DNA from: Paragonimus westermani
Taxonomy: Eukaryota > Platyhelminthes > Trematoda > Plagiorchiida > Troglotrematidae
Direction of reading: 5' to 3'
Assembly (NCBI GenBank): GCA_008508345.1
Contig: QNGE01000431.1
Location: 22,805-86,804 of the forward strand
Length of the DNA: 64,000 nucleotides
This document shows, piece after piece, positions 13,101 through 25,279 of this stretch. The first letter of the stretch is position 1, and each line of letters starts with the position of its first letter. The notes beneath the pieces are model-generated. The model saw nothing but the letters and a program-made list of their open reading frames with translations. It was not told the origin of the DNA and searched no databases. The position numbers were made by a program, and so were the translations under genes.

Positions 13101-16100
13101 GTTGTGAGCTGATGTTTTTATCCTAAGTCCAGTATCTCTTATCTCGTGCATATATTTACCACCGGTTATCTGTCCCTTAGCTCACTATTATCGCTCGCAT
13201 TTGTCAATAAAGCATGGTTCCTCCAGTCTCACGAACCGTTCTGGTGATGTAAATTTATTCCATTCTCCGTCACGTAACTACTACATCGGAGCTCGCCGCA
13301 TCGGCTGCGCCAGAAGTGGGACTTACAAGTACAAGCTTAGTTGACTTGGCTCTGCATATCTGTATTAAACTCCTTCTCCAGTTTTAAATGAGGTGAATCC
13401 ACAGTAGCAACCACGTGTGGAGCTTGTTAATATTCATTCTCACCAAATAAAAAACCATTTTTGGAGTCGTCACGACTCGCGAACGGCTGCATATTCTAAA
13501 TTCCCTCGCATGAAATGAGGTAGCTCTTTTACAACTAAACGGCTGTAGGCAGAACGAGAGAACATTTTGCGTATCCTAAAGGTCCTTCGATCAAAATGTG
13601 ATTGTCAGTAGAAGGCAAGGGACTGGGTTGATATGGACCGAGCGTCACTCACAGTTGATTGCAGATGTCGCAGTCTCATAGAACTTCCAGTCAGCCTGAC
13701 CCGAAAAGGAACGAAATAAGAATATGATTTGTCCTTAACCCTGAAAACTCCATGAGATATGAATTGAGTGATTCGCATTCGACTGGTTGCTCCATGCTTA
13801 TTTTTAAGTTCAATCATCTCCATCAGTGATGTCGAAAATGCTCAAAAGTGAGCATTTTGTGAAGGCTGTTGACGTTAGGAAGCGCCATACAGTGTCTTCT
13901 TTCAGATGCAAATGTGTCTAGGCAACCTATGTGAAGTGCTTTGAAGGTTGACGGGAAGACATCTTATCCTCTTCTTCCATAGAAACGCCAAACAAGAGGT
14001 TAACTCTGTGGAACACAATTAACTTCTTGCGGTGGATGTATTGAGTTCATCCGCCGGCTAGAGTCAGTTAATTTTGCGGTGCAAGTGAAAATGACCCAAC
14101 ATCGTATGCATCCTCTGCTTTCGGAGCTCAGTTATAAGGGACTGTAACACGTTTACGCCAAACATACTCAGCACCGTCACCGAGGATTAACTACCCACTC
14201 TGTTTTAAAGAAAGCAACACAATTATGATCTTTTGTCGCTCGGTATTCCATATGAAACTCATACCTGCCGTTCAGTAGAGCTCCGTCGAGGACAACCCAC
14301 TAACAGCAAAATTCTCCACGGACACCAGTAAACCCGCTCCTGGAAGGCTAGTTTCTGCCGCGTCATAAGGTTCTGTAATCAATCACGATATTTACTAATG
14401 CATTACTCGCTGCTTAACCCTCTGAGCCAAACAAGATAAGGGGATCTGCACCGGCCTTCACAACCAAACTGCTAGTGAACTAGGCCTTCCGAATCCTTTG
14501 TTGATGTTAACCAATAAGCTTGTATGTCGAGGACAGTGACAGACACCTTCAAAATCCAGTGTTACGGGGCTGTCCATCTAGTGACGTAACCTGCTTAGCT
14601 GTCGTGAACACTTAAACGTGCACCGAGCTGAACGATCGGAGCATGAACTTGTTATCAGGGCTCCGGGACTGGTAGCCGACAGCACTGTCAGCATTGGGGG
14701 TGTCTCCGGTTTCTTTTGGCTGTGGCCGAGAATGCGACAAGCGTAGGTGGAGGTTTCTACCTTCTGCATTTTAATTAGCGCCCCATCATGCACCTCAAGC
14801 CCAAACCGGCCAAAACACGCCTGTGACTCCCTGAACTTACTGCCATCCTGCATAAAATAGCACCCCATGTATGGGGAGGTGTTTTGTCATCAACGTCCCT
14901 TTACTACTGCCAAAGTTTCACTTCACCTGGATTGTTCCAAAGAAGACCGATATTTAAGGAACGACACCTAAGACGCGCGATAGTCGTCACACTTACTTAG
15001 ACTGTAATCAAGGCAAAAGGGAGCTACAGTCGCCTCCTGTGGGATCATCGGCTGTTCCGTCGTTGCAGTGTGGAGGAGCCACCACATTCATCATAAAGGA
15101 TAACGTTCAATCCTTTACCACTGACTTTGTTTGGCGGGTGTACTCGAATGCGCTTAGTTTGCTCCACAACTAAGCTGGGCTTCTTAAGCATCTTTATTCC
15201 CGAAGGTCTCAGTTTGTTACTACGACGAAACCGTTCCTCATCTCTCCCCATTAAGAATATGAACTTTTCGGAGAAAATTTGGGCCTTCTACTCTCCGGTG
15301 GGGTTGAATATAAGAGAATAGTCATTCCAACGTGTCCACACTCTGCTGTCAGCTATCCAAAGAAGTATTGCTGCGATTCGATAAATATTGCTCGAACAAT
15401 TCGTACACAAAATTCTGATCATTGGCCAGTGGGAAACTTCGTCATTCCTCCCCTTCTGACAATCCGGCAGATGAACTACTCTTTGGTGTGTTGAAAATTA
15501 CAACTCTCGCAGTCCTTCCCTAACCACTGTTATTGCCGGAAGTAAGATAATCGGCTCCCTGAAATCCAGGCTTCAGGAACATCATGTACATGAGATACTC
15601 TGTAAAGGCTCGAGACACTTGGTTTCGTAGAACGCAGCTCCTGTTACCTTCGATGAAAAGTTGGTCATAACTTGTGGCTTCCGGACTGTTTGCTCACGAC
15701 TGACAGCTGGAAACCTGGAAATCACCACATTCCTCGGACTGAGCGATCAAGAGGCTCATCTATTCGACTTCATTTTTAGCGCAAGTCTCATCTGCTCATC
15801 AGCTGCAGATAGAAGTTTAGCGAGAATATATCTGGCTATTCGGTTACGAAATTCGTGGGGAGCTTCGCCTCCGTCACTCTGCTGTAGCCAGCCAATTATC
15901 AGTCTTTCCTCACCAGTTGGTGAATCTGCACCGCCGACAGCCTTCATGCGCGGTACTCTGAAAAGATGACAGGTTCTGACGTATTACTTGTCATTCGGTT
16001 TTGGAAATGAACAGACAATACATGCTGCTATATGCATCAGATGTGCCTGGAGAGTTCGTAAGGACCTTGTTTGCCATCGCAATGTCCGGCCGAGTACTAC

Positions 16101-16495
16101 TTTACTGCTTGGAATCTTCTTCACGGGTCTTTACCGTCACCTCCTGAACCAAAGTTTGAGGTACCACAGCTCTTCGTCCCGTCATGCCCCAGTAAAGCTG
16201 ATACCGAAGTCGGTAAAGTATTCGCAGCGACCCCTAGTAACATTTTTACCTAGTCGATTTCATGTTCCCAGGTTATTCTTGATACTGGCATTAATGGTAC
16301 TGACACAGTGAATAATTATTCAACTATAGTATTGACGAAACGCAGGATTTCGTGGACAGCTCTTCTGACCTACAGCGTATACCACCCAGGGCACCTCAAG
16401 AAGCAGCTGTACAGCAAGTCTACTCACCTAACCCACTGTACACGCAACCACCCCTTCTGGAGGCAGCAACGAACAGCTGGAAACGCACCAGCATC
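10181..16495. other. No gene recognised; decayed sequence
   Basis: I found nothing I can name in these 6.3 kb. The longest frames are under 125 codons and lack motifs. They include 10937-11254 (+), 12601-12888 (+), 14578-14868 (-) and 15661-15969 (+). The texture (broken frames, no tandem repeats) fits old transposable-element debris, but I cannot assign a class. Confidence 0.3.
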
Positions 16496-16499
16496 TTAC

Positions 16500-17560
16500 G
16501 CGATTTCAGGGCTGGTGTGCCTAGCAGTCTTAGTGACGATCGGCCAGGTGTCTATCATCTCAGCATCTCGAAAATTTTGGAAACCTTGGCGTACCATTTG
16601 CCCGTAGATATACGCCTCCTCAAAAATCCATCAGTATACAGCGCGGTTTCTTCAACACCTCTTGTTTACCACAAATCTACTAACAGCCGGTGAACAATTG
16701 ACCGAAGTAGTTGATTAGCGTGAGTGAATTGGAGTGGTCCGCCCGGACGTCGTCAGTGTTCGGCCACGTGCAAAAAGCCGCTCCAATCGATAGAGCCTTC
16801 CATTATGGTGCACAAGGAAAGATCTATCAACGGCCGGAATCTTATTTTGTTAGCGGTCTACGTAAGCTGACCTGGGCCGATGCACTCTCCGCCTGCAAAT
16901 CTGGATTCGGCAAAATGCTTCATGGTCCACCAAATGACGCGCACATATTCTCTATGTTTGTCAGTGATCGGTCCATCATTGCAACCCCCCTCTTCTCTTG
17001 TTTGGAAGGATCCAGGAACTTTCTTACGCAAAATTTTCGGCAATTTCCCAACCTTCAGGAGCGTTCGTAAACGGCCCGTGATGCCGAAGCACTATTCAAA
17101 CGTCTTTCGACCACTATGTTCTTCGTTGTTTTTGCCTGTTTAAACCAGTTTTTTAAGAACGTAGCTCGTGAAAAGAGCCGCGACCTGGAAGGCTTCTCTT
17201 CGGGGGGGGGGCGCGAGGTGATCTCAGAGACTGTGCAACGTCAATGTGATAGGGCATCTTGGGGTCTAAAAACTAAACCGTGAAGAAAGGTTGATACCTC
17301 TGAACATGCGTCCTCTATTGTATCGTCGCCCCATTGCTGACTTGGTGTTAGGATTCTCGATAAGGCTATCTGTTGACAAGTTTTACCAACTATTGTACTG
17401 TGGGAGAAACAGCACTAAATTGGGGAGTCAACTACACTGGAGGTCCGGCTTAGGATGCATAAACGCAAACTTCCATTTCCGCTGCCCACTTGGAAAACTC
17501 CAAGCTCTGTCTGTGGTCATACGGCTCCTGTCAACTCAATGTGTCTTTTGAAGGCCCGAC
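16500..17560 (+). mobile_element. CR1-like non-LTR relic (RT to C-terminus)
   Basis: 'DDRPGVYHLSISKILETLA' (from about 16540) resembles the RT finger block NYRPVSLTSIxSKILE. At 17285-17350, 'EERLIPLNMRPLLYRRPIAD' resembles the block YEERLxxLxLxPLExRRxRGDLI that follows the palm in the intact element at 28-31 kb (there 'YESRLEILDLYPLEFRRLRG'). The palm motifs between them are lost. A G10 run lies near 17195. Confidence 0.5.
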
Positions 17561-17659
17561 ATGAACACTATCTGGGATCTCAGTTTGGTACAGACTGTAA
17601 AACTAAACCCAAATACTGCATTTTGAGATTTTTACTTCTGAGTATTAAGCAACCTTGTG

Positions 17660-19096
17660 GTATGGTACCATAAAATAAATAAATAAATAATATATATTTC
17701 TCAGCGCATATGTGAGAAGCACGCTTGGTAATGCGCGATCACTGCAGATATTTACAAACAATACAAAAGGATAATTAGACAGTAACACAACGTGAAGCCT
17801 GCTGTCAAAAAGTACGTGGTCAAAATGCAACTGTTTGTGGTTCATAAAACTTTGAAGCCCGCAACAGAGAAGATAGTTTGCTGGTTTCACAGTTTTAGTC
17901 CCCTCAAAACTGGGATGTTACACTAATTTACTTTTTACAGAGTTGGAGGGGGGCAATTTTTTAAATAGTTCAGGGTCACCCCGGGGAAAACGTCCAAACG
18001 CATCTTTGAAAAGTTTCGCCATTAAGGAATAAAACTGGCTTCCGGAAAATGTTGAGATAGGTCGGCTTTGGCGCAGCAGGGCAGAAAATCTCAAAATCCA
18101 GCAAAGGATTTGGGCAGAATCTGACGCAGGATTTCGTCGATTGCTCGAAAACGTCATTAAGTTGAACGTCTCGCGAACCGTTCAACCGAGACGAAGTTTC
18201 GTGCGCCCATCCGTCGTAGAAAAATCTCCTCACACAATAGGCGTTTATGGGGACCAGGGAAAGAAAGTAATCTCGCGCGTTAGATGAGAAAATGTGTGTT
18301 GATTATATTTACTGCGACAAACAATGTTAATGTGGAATTTTCCGACACGGAATTCATACGATATTATTTTTGCCATAGTTATTGGAATATATGACCCTGT
18401 CTACTGGTTGTTGTGACAGTTTGATATACACTCGGGATTTATTCGGGCAAACGGAGAGTTGAGTGGACGGTTTGGTGGGCCGAATGGAATGTGCGTGTGA
18501 TAACTAAGGCTCACATGACGTCGTTCTGCTGAATTTATTGTTGAGCGTTGAGTTCACATTTCCTAGCGGTTTGAGTAATGCATATACATGAATAAACGCA
18601 TGTCACTAAAATAATGTTGAGTTGCAAACGGTTTAGTGAGCGCGCAATAGGCCAAATGCAAAGTGATCGTGTGAGTGAACCATACAACAAACCGTTTCAA
18701 GCAGACTGTTTTCGAGGGGATTCAGACAGTAGGATGGTTACCTACACAACATGCATCTGACGGCTAAATGTTTCCCGTACCACACTCAAAAAGGTAATCA
18801 GGTGATACAGAGTGTTCGAAGATAGACATTGTGTTTGTTAACGTAAGATAGCTGTCCAAACCTCTTTTAAAACGCTGAGTGTTGTTACCGGCTGCGACTT
18901 TATCTGGAAGCGTAGTCCAAATATAGAAATACTTTATAAGGAAGAAGTTTGCACGTATACTTTTCCGGGATATCAGGGTCTTTAAGGTGGAACCCTTATT
19001 TCTTTGACTATATGGAGAGCTGCTTTGTGAGTAGACGGTGAACGTTGTGGTAATCACATCCGAATGTATGAGTTCATACAGCAGCGTCAGGTTCAA
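17660..19096 (-). mobile_element. CR1-like 3' end with diverged 0.82 kb repeat
   Basis: Read on the minus strand, 19096-18764 encodes the C-terminal block of a CR1-like RT protein: 'LPDKVAAGNNTQRFKRGLD' matches family LPxxVVxAxxxxxFKxxLD. Then 18330-17980 is a diverged copy of the inverted repeat at 4.2-5.0/22.2-23.0 kb; the chance translations share 'QSTKSC' and the following residues. Last comes the dispersed tail ending in a (TTTA)n run at about 17672-17690. This order suggests the repeat and tail are the 3' untranslated region of one element, with a short microsatellite end typical of CR1-type elements. Confidence 0.5.
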
Positions 19097-19099
19097 CCT

Positions 19100-21885
19100 T
19101 AATCTACGCGATCAAAGTGGTTCAATACCAAGTTGTAGCTTCGGATTTTCAGTCACTTCGGCGTACCAGAAAACCTGACCACTTCATTCAACCATGGATT
19201 CGAGACCAGACAATCTTCCATCAACCGTTGACAATTAAAGACCCCTGGAGTCAAAACAAGACCTGACCGGGCACTCTGCAATGCTATCTGATGGACATTA
19301 AATTATGTAAGGCAAACGGCCATATACCTCAACTCTGGCAGTGAGCATCAGCAGTGAACTTATTCAGTAAGCAGGCAAATTGACCACTTGGGGATGAATA
19401 GGTACTACAAAATGAGTGTATAATGTTACTTCACAATCCTCTTCAGTAAATTGAACACAGCAGTGACTGATCTTTACCCGTGAAACATGCCCAGTAAAAA
19501 CGATTATAAACTCAACATCACCCGCAACTGATCGCGGCTTTCGTATTCCCGTAGGTTTTCCAGTCGGCCCCTTTCGAAGGGAGACACCTGATTGGAGTCT
19601 TGCTCTCAACAAGACTCTTCAGTAGTGCATGGGCTGGCCGCTACCAGGACTAGAACTGCGGCCACGTTTTCACGAGGCAACCGTGTTCACGACTACTCAT
19701 ATCACCTCACATTAAGCACGACCGATTTATCAAGTGTGAAAACACAACCACTCTTTTATACGAGTAATGATCAGGCTGACCGATCGCCTTCAGAACGGAC
19801 GCATTGACTGTTCTGTCAAATTCCATCGACCAGTCCCCGACTGGCACTTCATTGCAAGTTGTAATAACAGAATTCATTGACTCGCTGAGCAGTATTTTGA
19901 TTACTGATCGGTAGTAGAGGATCAGGGTCCGACATTCGTGGAAACCAACAGCCTACCGTGTTCACCAGCAAAAGTAAATATATTACCACTTCACCACCAG
20001 GCATGTGAAATAGTAGTTGAAGATGAGTATGTTTGGCTCAACTGCATGGAGGAAAATGAACAGCCGGGTTACAACAGATGAAAGAAGATCATTTCAATAA
20101 ATTTGGCAACCGCGCAAGATAGCTAGCTGCGCGTCGACTTTCATATCTTCCTTAAACTACTGGTTATTGTGATCTGCAGCAGGCTGAAAAGAGGAATTGG
20201 AGTACAGTATTTTCAGATTTCGGCTCATAAGCGCTAACTATATTTGGAGCGTTGTTAGTGTTATATTTCTTCGACCCTCAACCTTGTGGCGCTCAACCAC
20301 GCAAATGTTCTATCTAGGCAGGGAGATGCGACCGAACTGTGAAAACACCGTGTTAAGGACCGCGTCGCATACTGTCCTCTTTGTATTGCTTGGGTTCACT
20401 TAGTGCGCCTGGGAACGCCTGAAGGCACATGTAACTTATTGGTTGTGAACCGAAGAGACTGAATTCACTCGAGTTGTGACCTCTGTTGTTCTGCTCGACG
20501 AACTCCTACAAACAAGCGTGCATCCCGTTCCCTGTCGCTGAGTCAAATAAGCCAAATGAGATAGTCCTGGTCGTCGTGTTGCACAACTTAATTACAGATT
20601 ACCGGATCAATGAGTCTACTGATGCTGACAAATCAGCTTTTAGGCGGGTCAACAATGTCGGAAGTGAAAGTGAACCGAAATATATTTTTATGCAGCCGAG
20701 AGGGCTGGTGCACGGTAATCTGGTGCCCCCAGTGGTAGCCGCACCAGTGCATCAAGGAGATTTAATCATGTTACTCGGAGATATTTTGCGTTTAACAAAT
20801 ATCTACTGGAATGCGCCTGAGATTGTCTGCAGCTCCGTGAAGGGCGCGATCGTCATTTGTGATGGCAGGAAGTCGCTCCGTGCGTCTTCTTCTTAAGCCT
20901 GCAAAAATTCCCGTTTTCATGCACTGTGAGAGACCGCGAACATCAAGGAACGTACGAACGTATATGACAGAATTCAAGGAAGCGCTGCTGATTCCCTAAA
21001 ATCTCACTGGCATCTTCGGGCATTTCCAGATATGCTCCGAGCATAACGACAAAAGCGTAAGGTGACGGAAAACGGACCGTTGAACGCTGATCGTTCTCGA
21101 AACACTTCCGTCGTCGGCGTTCCGGACCTCACATTAGACAATTCTGAGCACGGTAAAAGCCATAAGAAATTTCTTGCCTATACTCTCAAATTAGGGGATG
21201 CACAATTACCGCACATCTGACACATCCTTCTTGTAGACACTGCGCATGAATAACGCCGCTGACGAGTTTACAGGGTCACCATCACTTCCCAACGTCTGCC
21301 GTCATATATCCTGGAGAGTTATTTTCACAGGTGCTGTTTATCCTCGATGGTGTATGGTACATCATGGTCGTCCAACAAAGAACGTGATAGCTCGTAATCC
21401 ACTGGTGCGTTCATGCTGATCGCGTCGTGTTGCACCTATTGAATTTACCACTGCAGAAAATGGTTCAAAATCGGCATCAGCCTGCCCAGTGTAAGTTCCG
21501 TCAGTCACACTTTAGCGGTTCACTTTAATTAACTTGCGAGACCAGTAAGCACTGCAACATTTTACAAAATGTCGAATGTGTTCTTACACTTCTTTGAGCT
21601 TGTCCAACAGATACGTTGAACCTCGTGATCCATGCTCCCCATTATACCCCCGATCATATACAGCAACTCAGTCCCGGCACAGAGCTTCCATATTGAGTCC
21701 GGACTTGCAAATTCCAGCACGCCACTACTTCTAGCTGGTGAAGTCGATGGATGGGGCGTTGGAAAATCCCTCTATGTAGAAGCTTCCCTTGGGACCTATA
21801 AGTTTTGAAACCGTAACTAATCGCTACTTCTGAGGCAACTTGGTGCAGAGTTCCTCTGGTTACAGATAATAACGTAGGAATATGA
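19100..21885. other. No gene recognised
   Basis: Short frames only, apart from a 136-codon frame at 20486-20896 that is listed separately. No reverse transcriptase, transposase or tandem repeat could be recognised. Confidence 0.35.
20486..20896 (+). other. Unassigned 136-codon ORF
   Basis: This is the longest frame in a 2.8 kb barren stretch. A segment 'EIVLVVVLHNLITDYRI' faintly recalls the LHN helix near the C-terminus of PIF/Harbinger transposases (pattern CxxLHNxL), but no catalytic residues or other blocks support that. It may be a chance frame. Confidence 0.15.
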
Positions 21886-21887
21886 GT

Positions 21888-22127
21888 TCACTTAATTCGC
21901 TCACACATGAAAAGCAATCTACGATGTGCGTGATCATTCCAGACAATCACAGGAGATAAAAACAATAAAGAAGTAAATGGTAGCACAGACGTGAAATCTG
22001 CCAGCAGGAAGAAACGATCAGGATGAATGTGATTGTAGTTCACAAGACTGACGAACGCAGCAGGTAAAAGGGCAGTTCGATTGTTCCACAGGTTTAGACA
22101 GGGGAATGTGCTGTCATTAATTTGCAT
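21888..22127 (-). repeat. Dispersed repeat tail, - copy
   Basis: On the minus strand this lies directly downstream of inverted repeat copy B and is homologous to 7430-7626 (+) and 17660-17900 (-). It probably belongs to the same repeat family as copy B. Confidence 0.5.
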
Positions 22128-22198
22128 TTTACTAAATTAGGTGTGCGTCGACGTTTCAGGTAGTTTAAGTTCATTCCGTGGAATACATACAAGTGTAC

Positions 22199-23028
22199 CC
22201 TCAGAGTGCTCTGTCATTACTAGATATAAAGAGCGTCGGGATATTGTTGAAATAAGCCGGCTATGGCGAGGGAGGATGGAGACTTCAAAAATCCGGCGAT
22301 TGATTGGCCGGATTCCAAAGCAGGACTTCGTGGATTGCTGAAGACCGTCCAAAAGTTGATAACCTCTGAAATCGTTTGATCAAGAGATGGTTCTGTGCGT
22401 TCACTCGTGACAAAAGATTTCCTCACGCGACGGATGTTTGTGGAATTACGAAAATGAACGCAACATCACGTACTAAACGGAAAAATGTGAAGTGACCACA
22501 TTTACTATGATAAATAGTGTGTGTGATCTTATTCGACAAAGACTTTATGCGACATTGACAACTGCGTTGAGAACTAGAATATGTGGCGCTGCCGACTAGT
22601 TATCATGGTACCTCGCGATGATTGAGTAATCGGCAGCTACCTCTAGAATGATTGGCACGTAGTCATCAAAACTCCGTCAGGAGTTTGACGTCCATTCGCT
22701 TTATAAGACCGATGTTCGAACTGAAATCCATATTTCGTAACGCACAAGAGTTGTTGGGTGGTTATCAAGGAGGGTTTGAGGCAGGGGAGAGAACAAGGAG
22801 GCGAAATCAAGGTTTAGATGCGATTGCGTAAGCTATACGAGATGGACGTTTTCCGCGGATTTGTGGGGGGGNGGGGGGGGTGTTGTATGATAGTCACTAC
22901 TCCGTTACTATCGGCTGCCATTAATCATGGTCTGAGGGCTAATAAGACTTATGAACCTGATGATTACGAGGATAACTAGAATATGACATGTGGAAAAATG
23001 TACATGTGAATTGGAAACCTGATCATTC
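22199..23028 (-). repeat. Inverted repeat copy B (~830 bp)
   Basis: Reverse-complement partner of 4222-5043, with very few differences. The 8 bp length excess is entirely in a G run at 22865-22880, which contains the window's only N (22872). The minus-strand downstream flank (22127-21888) continues as the dispersed tail, whereas copy A lacks it. The upstream flank (above 23028) shares nothing with the flank of copy A. Confidence 0.85.
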
Positions 23029-24415
23029 GGCTTTCCAACTGACTTGGACGCTTCCTACACCCCCATTTACGCAGCACATCAGTGGTAACACCATGCCGAC
23101 GGATTAAAAAATTATAGACTCTTCTGGCCTCTAGCAAATGATTTTTCCGTATATCCAACCTTCTAGGATCAACTCTTCTGCGTTTCAGCACATGAGGTTC
23201 TCAGACTCCATGCGCACATGTTTTTTCGTCTTATTTGGGACATTGTGTTTAACCAAGGATATGCGACACTTTGCGCGCTAGCGGAACGATAATAACACCT
23301 CGCACCCTAACGATGTTCCCTGGGAGACACCGTGATTATTGATAGTCTTAAAATCGATAACCCAGCCGAGTTGGGTGTTCAGGCATCGATTCTATTCTGC
23401 TCCACATACAGTACCAACCTCATCTGTTCTCTCAACGGCAGCCATAGAACCTCTCGCAAAATGAACGCAGACACTCCACTTTATATTAGCTGCCCAAGTT
23501 TGGCATGAATTAGGCCCCTTCCGTTCTGTTCACGCATTGTCTACCAATTTACCGACAGTTCGGTTCACAGCCGTTGAAGGATCTACACTTTTGACTCTCG
23601 GAAAACAAGTCAGCTCACTCTCACAGCCTCACAGACGAGCACTAAAGTTTGTCCACGAGAAACAACATGTGTACGCGCGTTGACCAAATTCGCAGTCCTG
23701 GGGTGTTGGGATTGCTCACATGATCATTCGAAACTGATGAACTGTGCCCACTAAAGGGGATCACTCGCAAAACACCAAAAAACTGTGCGATTCATGGTGT
23801 CTTAAAGAACCTACTTCGTTACGCATGTGTGGCTTGGAAAGCGAAGTTTGTTACCACGGTTACTGCAGGGCTCACAGAACGTCGTGAAGTAGCCTTAAGT
23901 ATTTTGGCGGACTTAGTTAGCAGCGTCTTGCTCAGGCAACATCACCTCTGTAAATTTTAACTGCCGTCCTGGCGGGCGGTATTAACACTGTTGTTACTCA
24001 GTACGAAGCCAAGCTTTGAAGGGCTTCTGCACCTCATTCATGGCCCTTCCGATCCCGACTGCGTTCCACCCAAATTATTGCGTGGAACGGTCGAGAAGCC
24101 TGCTGTGCCTCATCGTTTTTATTTGCGAAGTCCGCATAGTAACCAAAGTTTGGAAGTTTGCTAATGTTACGTCTGCCTTCGATGGTGATGAATCCCATCA
24201 TTCCGGTGAGTACCACCAAAACAGTGTGCTGTCTTGTTTGTCAGAATCATGAGACGTCATTGTGTACGACCTGTCCTGTCGACACTTTTCATTCAGCAAA
24301 CTCTGCTAGTATGCCTTGCACATCTGGATGACGAATCTACTGTTAGCCACTGACCACTGGACGAAGTCAGATGATCAGCTGGGCTGGGTGAACTACTAGG
24401 TTCTGATTGAAGGGC
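23029..24415. other. No gene recognised
   Basis: Only short frames of 60-80 codons occur, none with a known motif. Confidence 0.35.
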
Positions 24416-24419
24416 CTCA

Positions 24420-24645
24420 CTGGTATACAATGCAAGGTGCTTCTCAAGTGGCTGGAGCTCATCCAGTTCGATCGACACTTTCTCACACTCGTTAGCGTTA
24501 CGTATTTCATTCACCAAGATAGCCTCATTGGTGCGCCTCAAGGTTGTATTCTTGGCCAATTTGTGTTATTAGTCTTCATCGACAACCTACTCTCGGTTCC
24601 GTCTCCACGGCTACCGTCCGTGAGTGAGGTAACAATTTGACAGCC
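24420..24645 (+). mobile_element. Non-LTR RT fragment (palm turn)
   Basis: 'GAPQGCILGQFVLLVFIDNL' (about 24533-24592) matches the reverse transcriptase block GVPQGSILGPLLFLIFINDL. Upstream, 'LLKWLELIQFDR' sits where the LLxWLxSFL helix is expected. The YADD box is not recoverable. A short dead fragment. Confidence 0.6.
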
Positions 24646-25279
24646 ACTGAATGCGGTGAACTCTCATGCTATATCACAAAATGACCTGTTCAACCTGTTA
24701 AACGGTCTCTGACAAATAAGCTCGTCAAATGATTCCTACAAATTAGATGGTTTTCCTCTCCAGGCGGTTTTCTAGTAGAATGAGTTATAAACCTCTGTTT
24801 CGCATCCCCTACCGAACACTATGTATGCGTTTATCAGCTTAAAAACGGAACAAACATCCAGGTAAACTACGCTCTCGCACGCGCAAGTTTATGCTGAAGA
24901 AGCGGTAGTATTTAACTTACTATAGAGTATCAGGGAATGAAATGGACTAAAATACAAACACTGCTTTAAAAAGGGGCTGTGCATTGCCAATTCGGCGTGA
25001 CGGCGTTTCTCGCATCTAACGTTCTACCAAACGCTTTAACGCGATCCGTATAGCCTCTCCTGATTTGTAGCATTAGCTTGCAAGCAAAAGCTGGAGCTAC
25101 ACAACTCTTACACTACTCAATCCCTACTGGTTCTGATAATGGAGTCGCTGAGTTCAACAGCAGTATTTTTGCGCAGTTTTCACCACACTATCATGTACGC
25201 CTAAACACAGGAATTTATGGAGCTTCCCTATGAATACTTCCTCTACGGCGATGTGCCCTAACCTCAGGTGTCTTACGGA

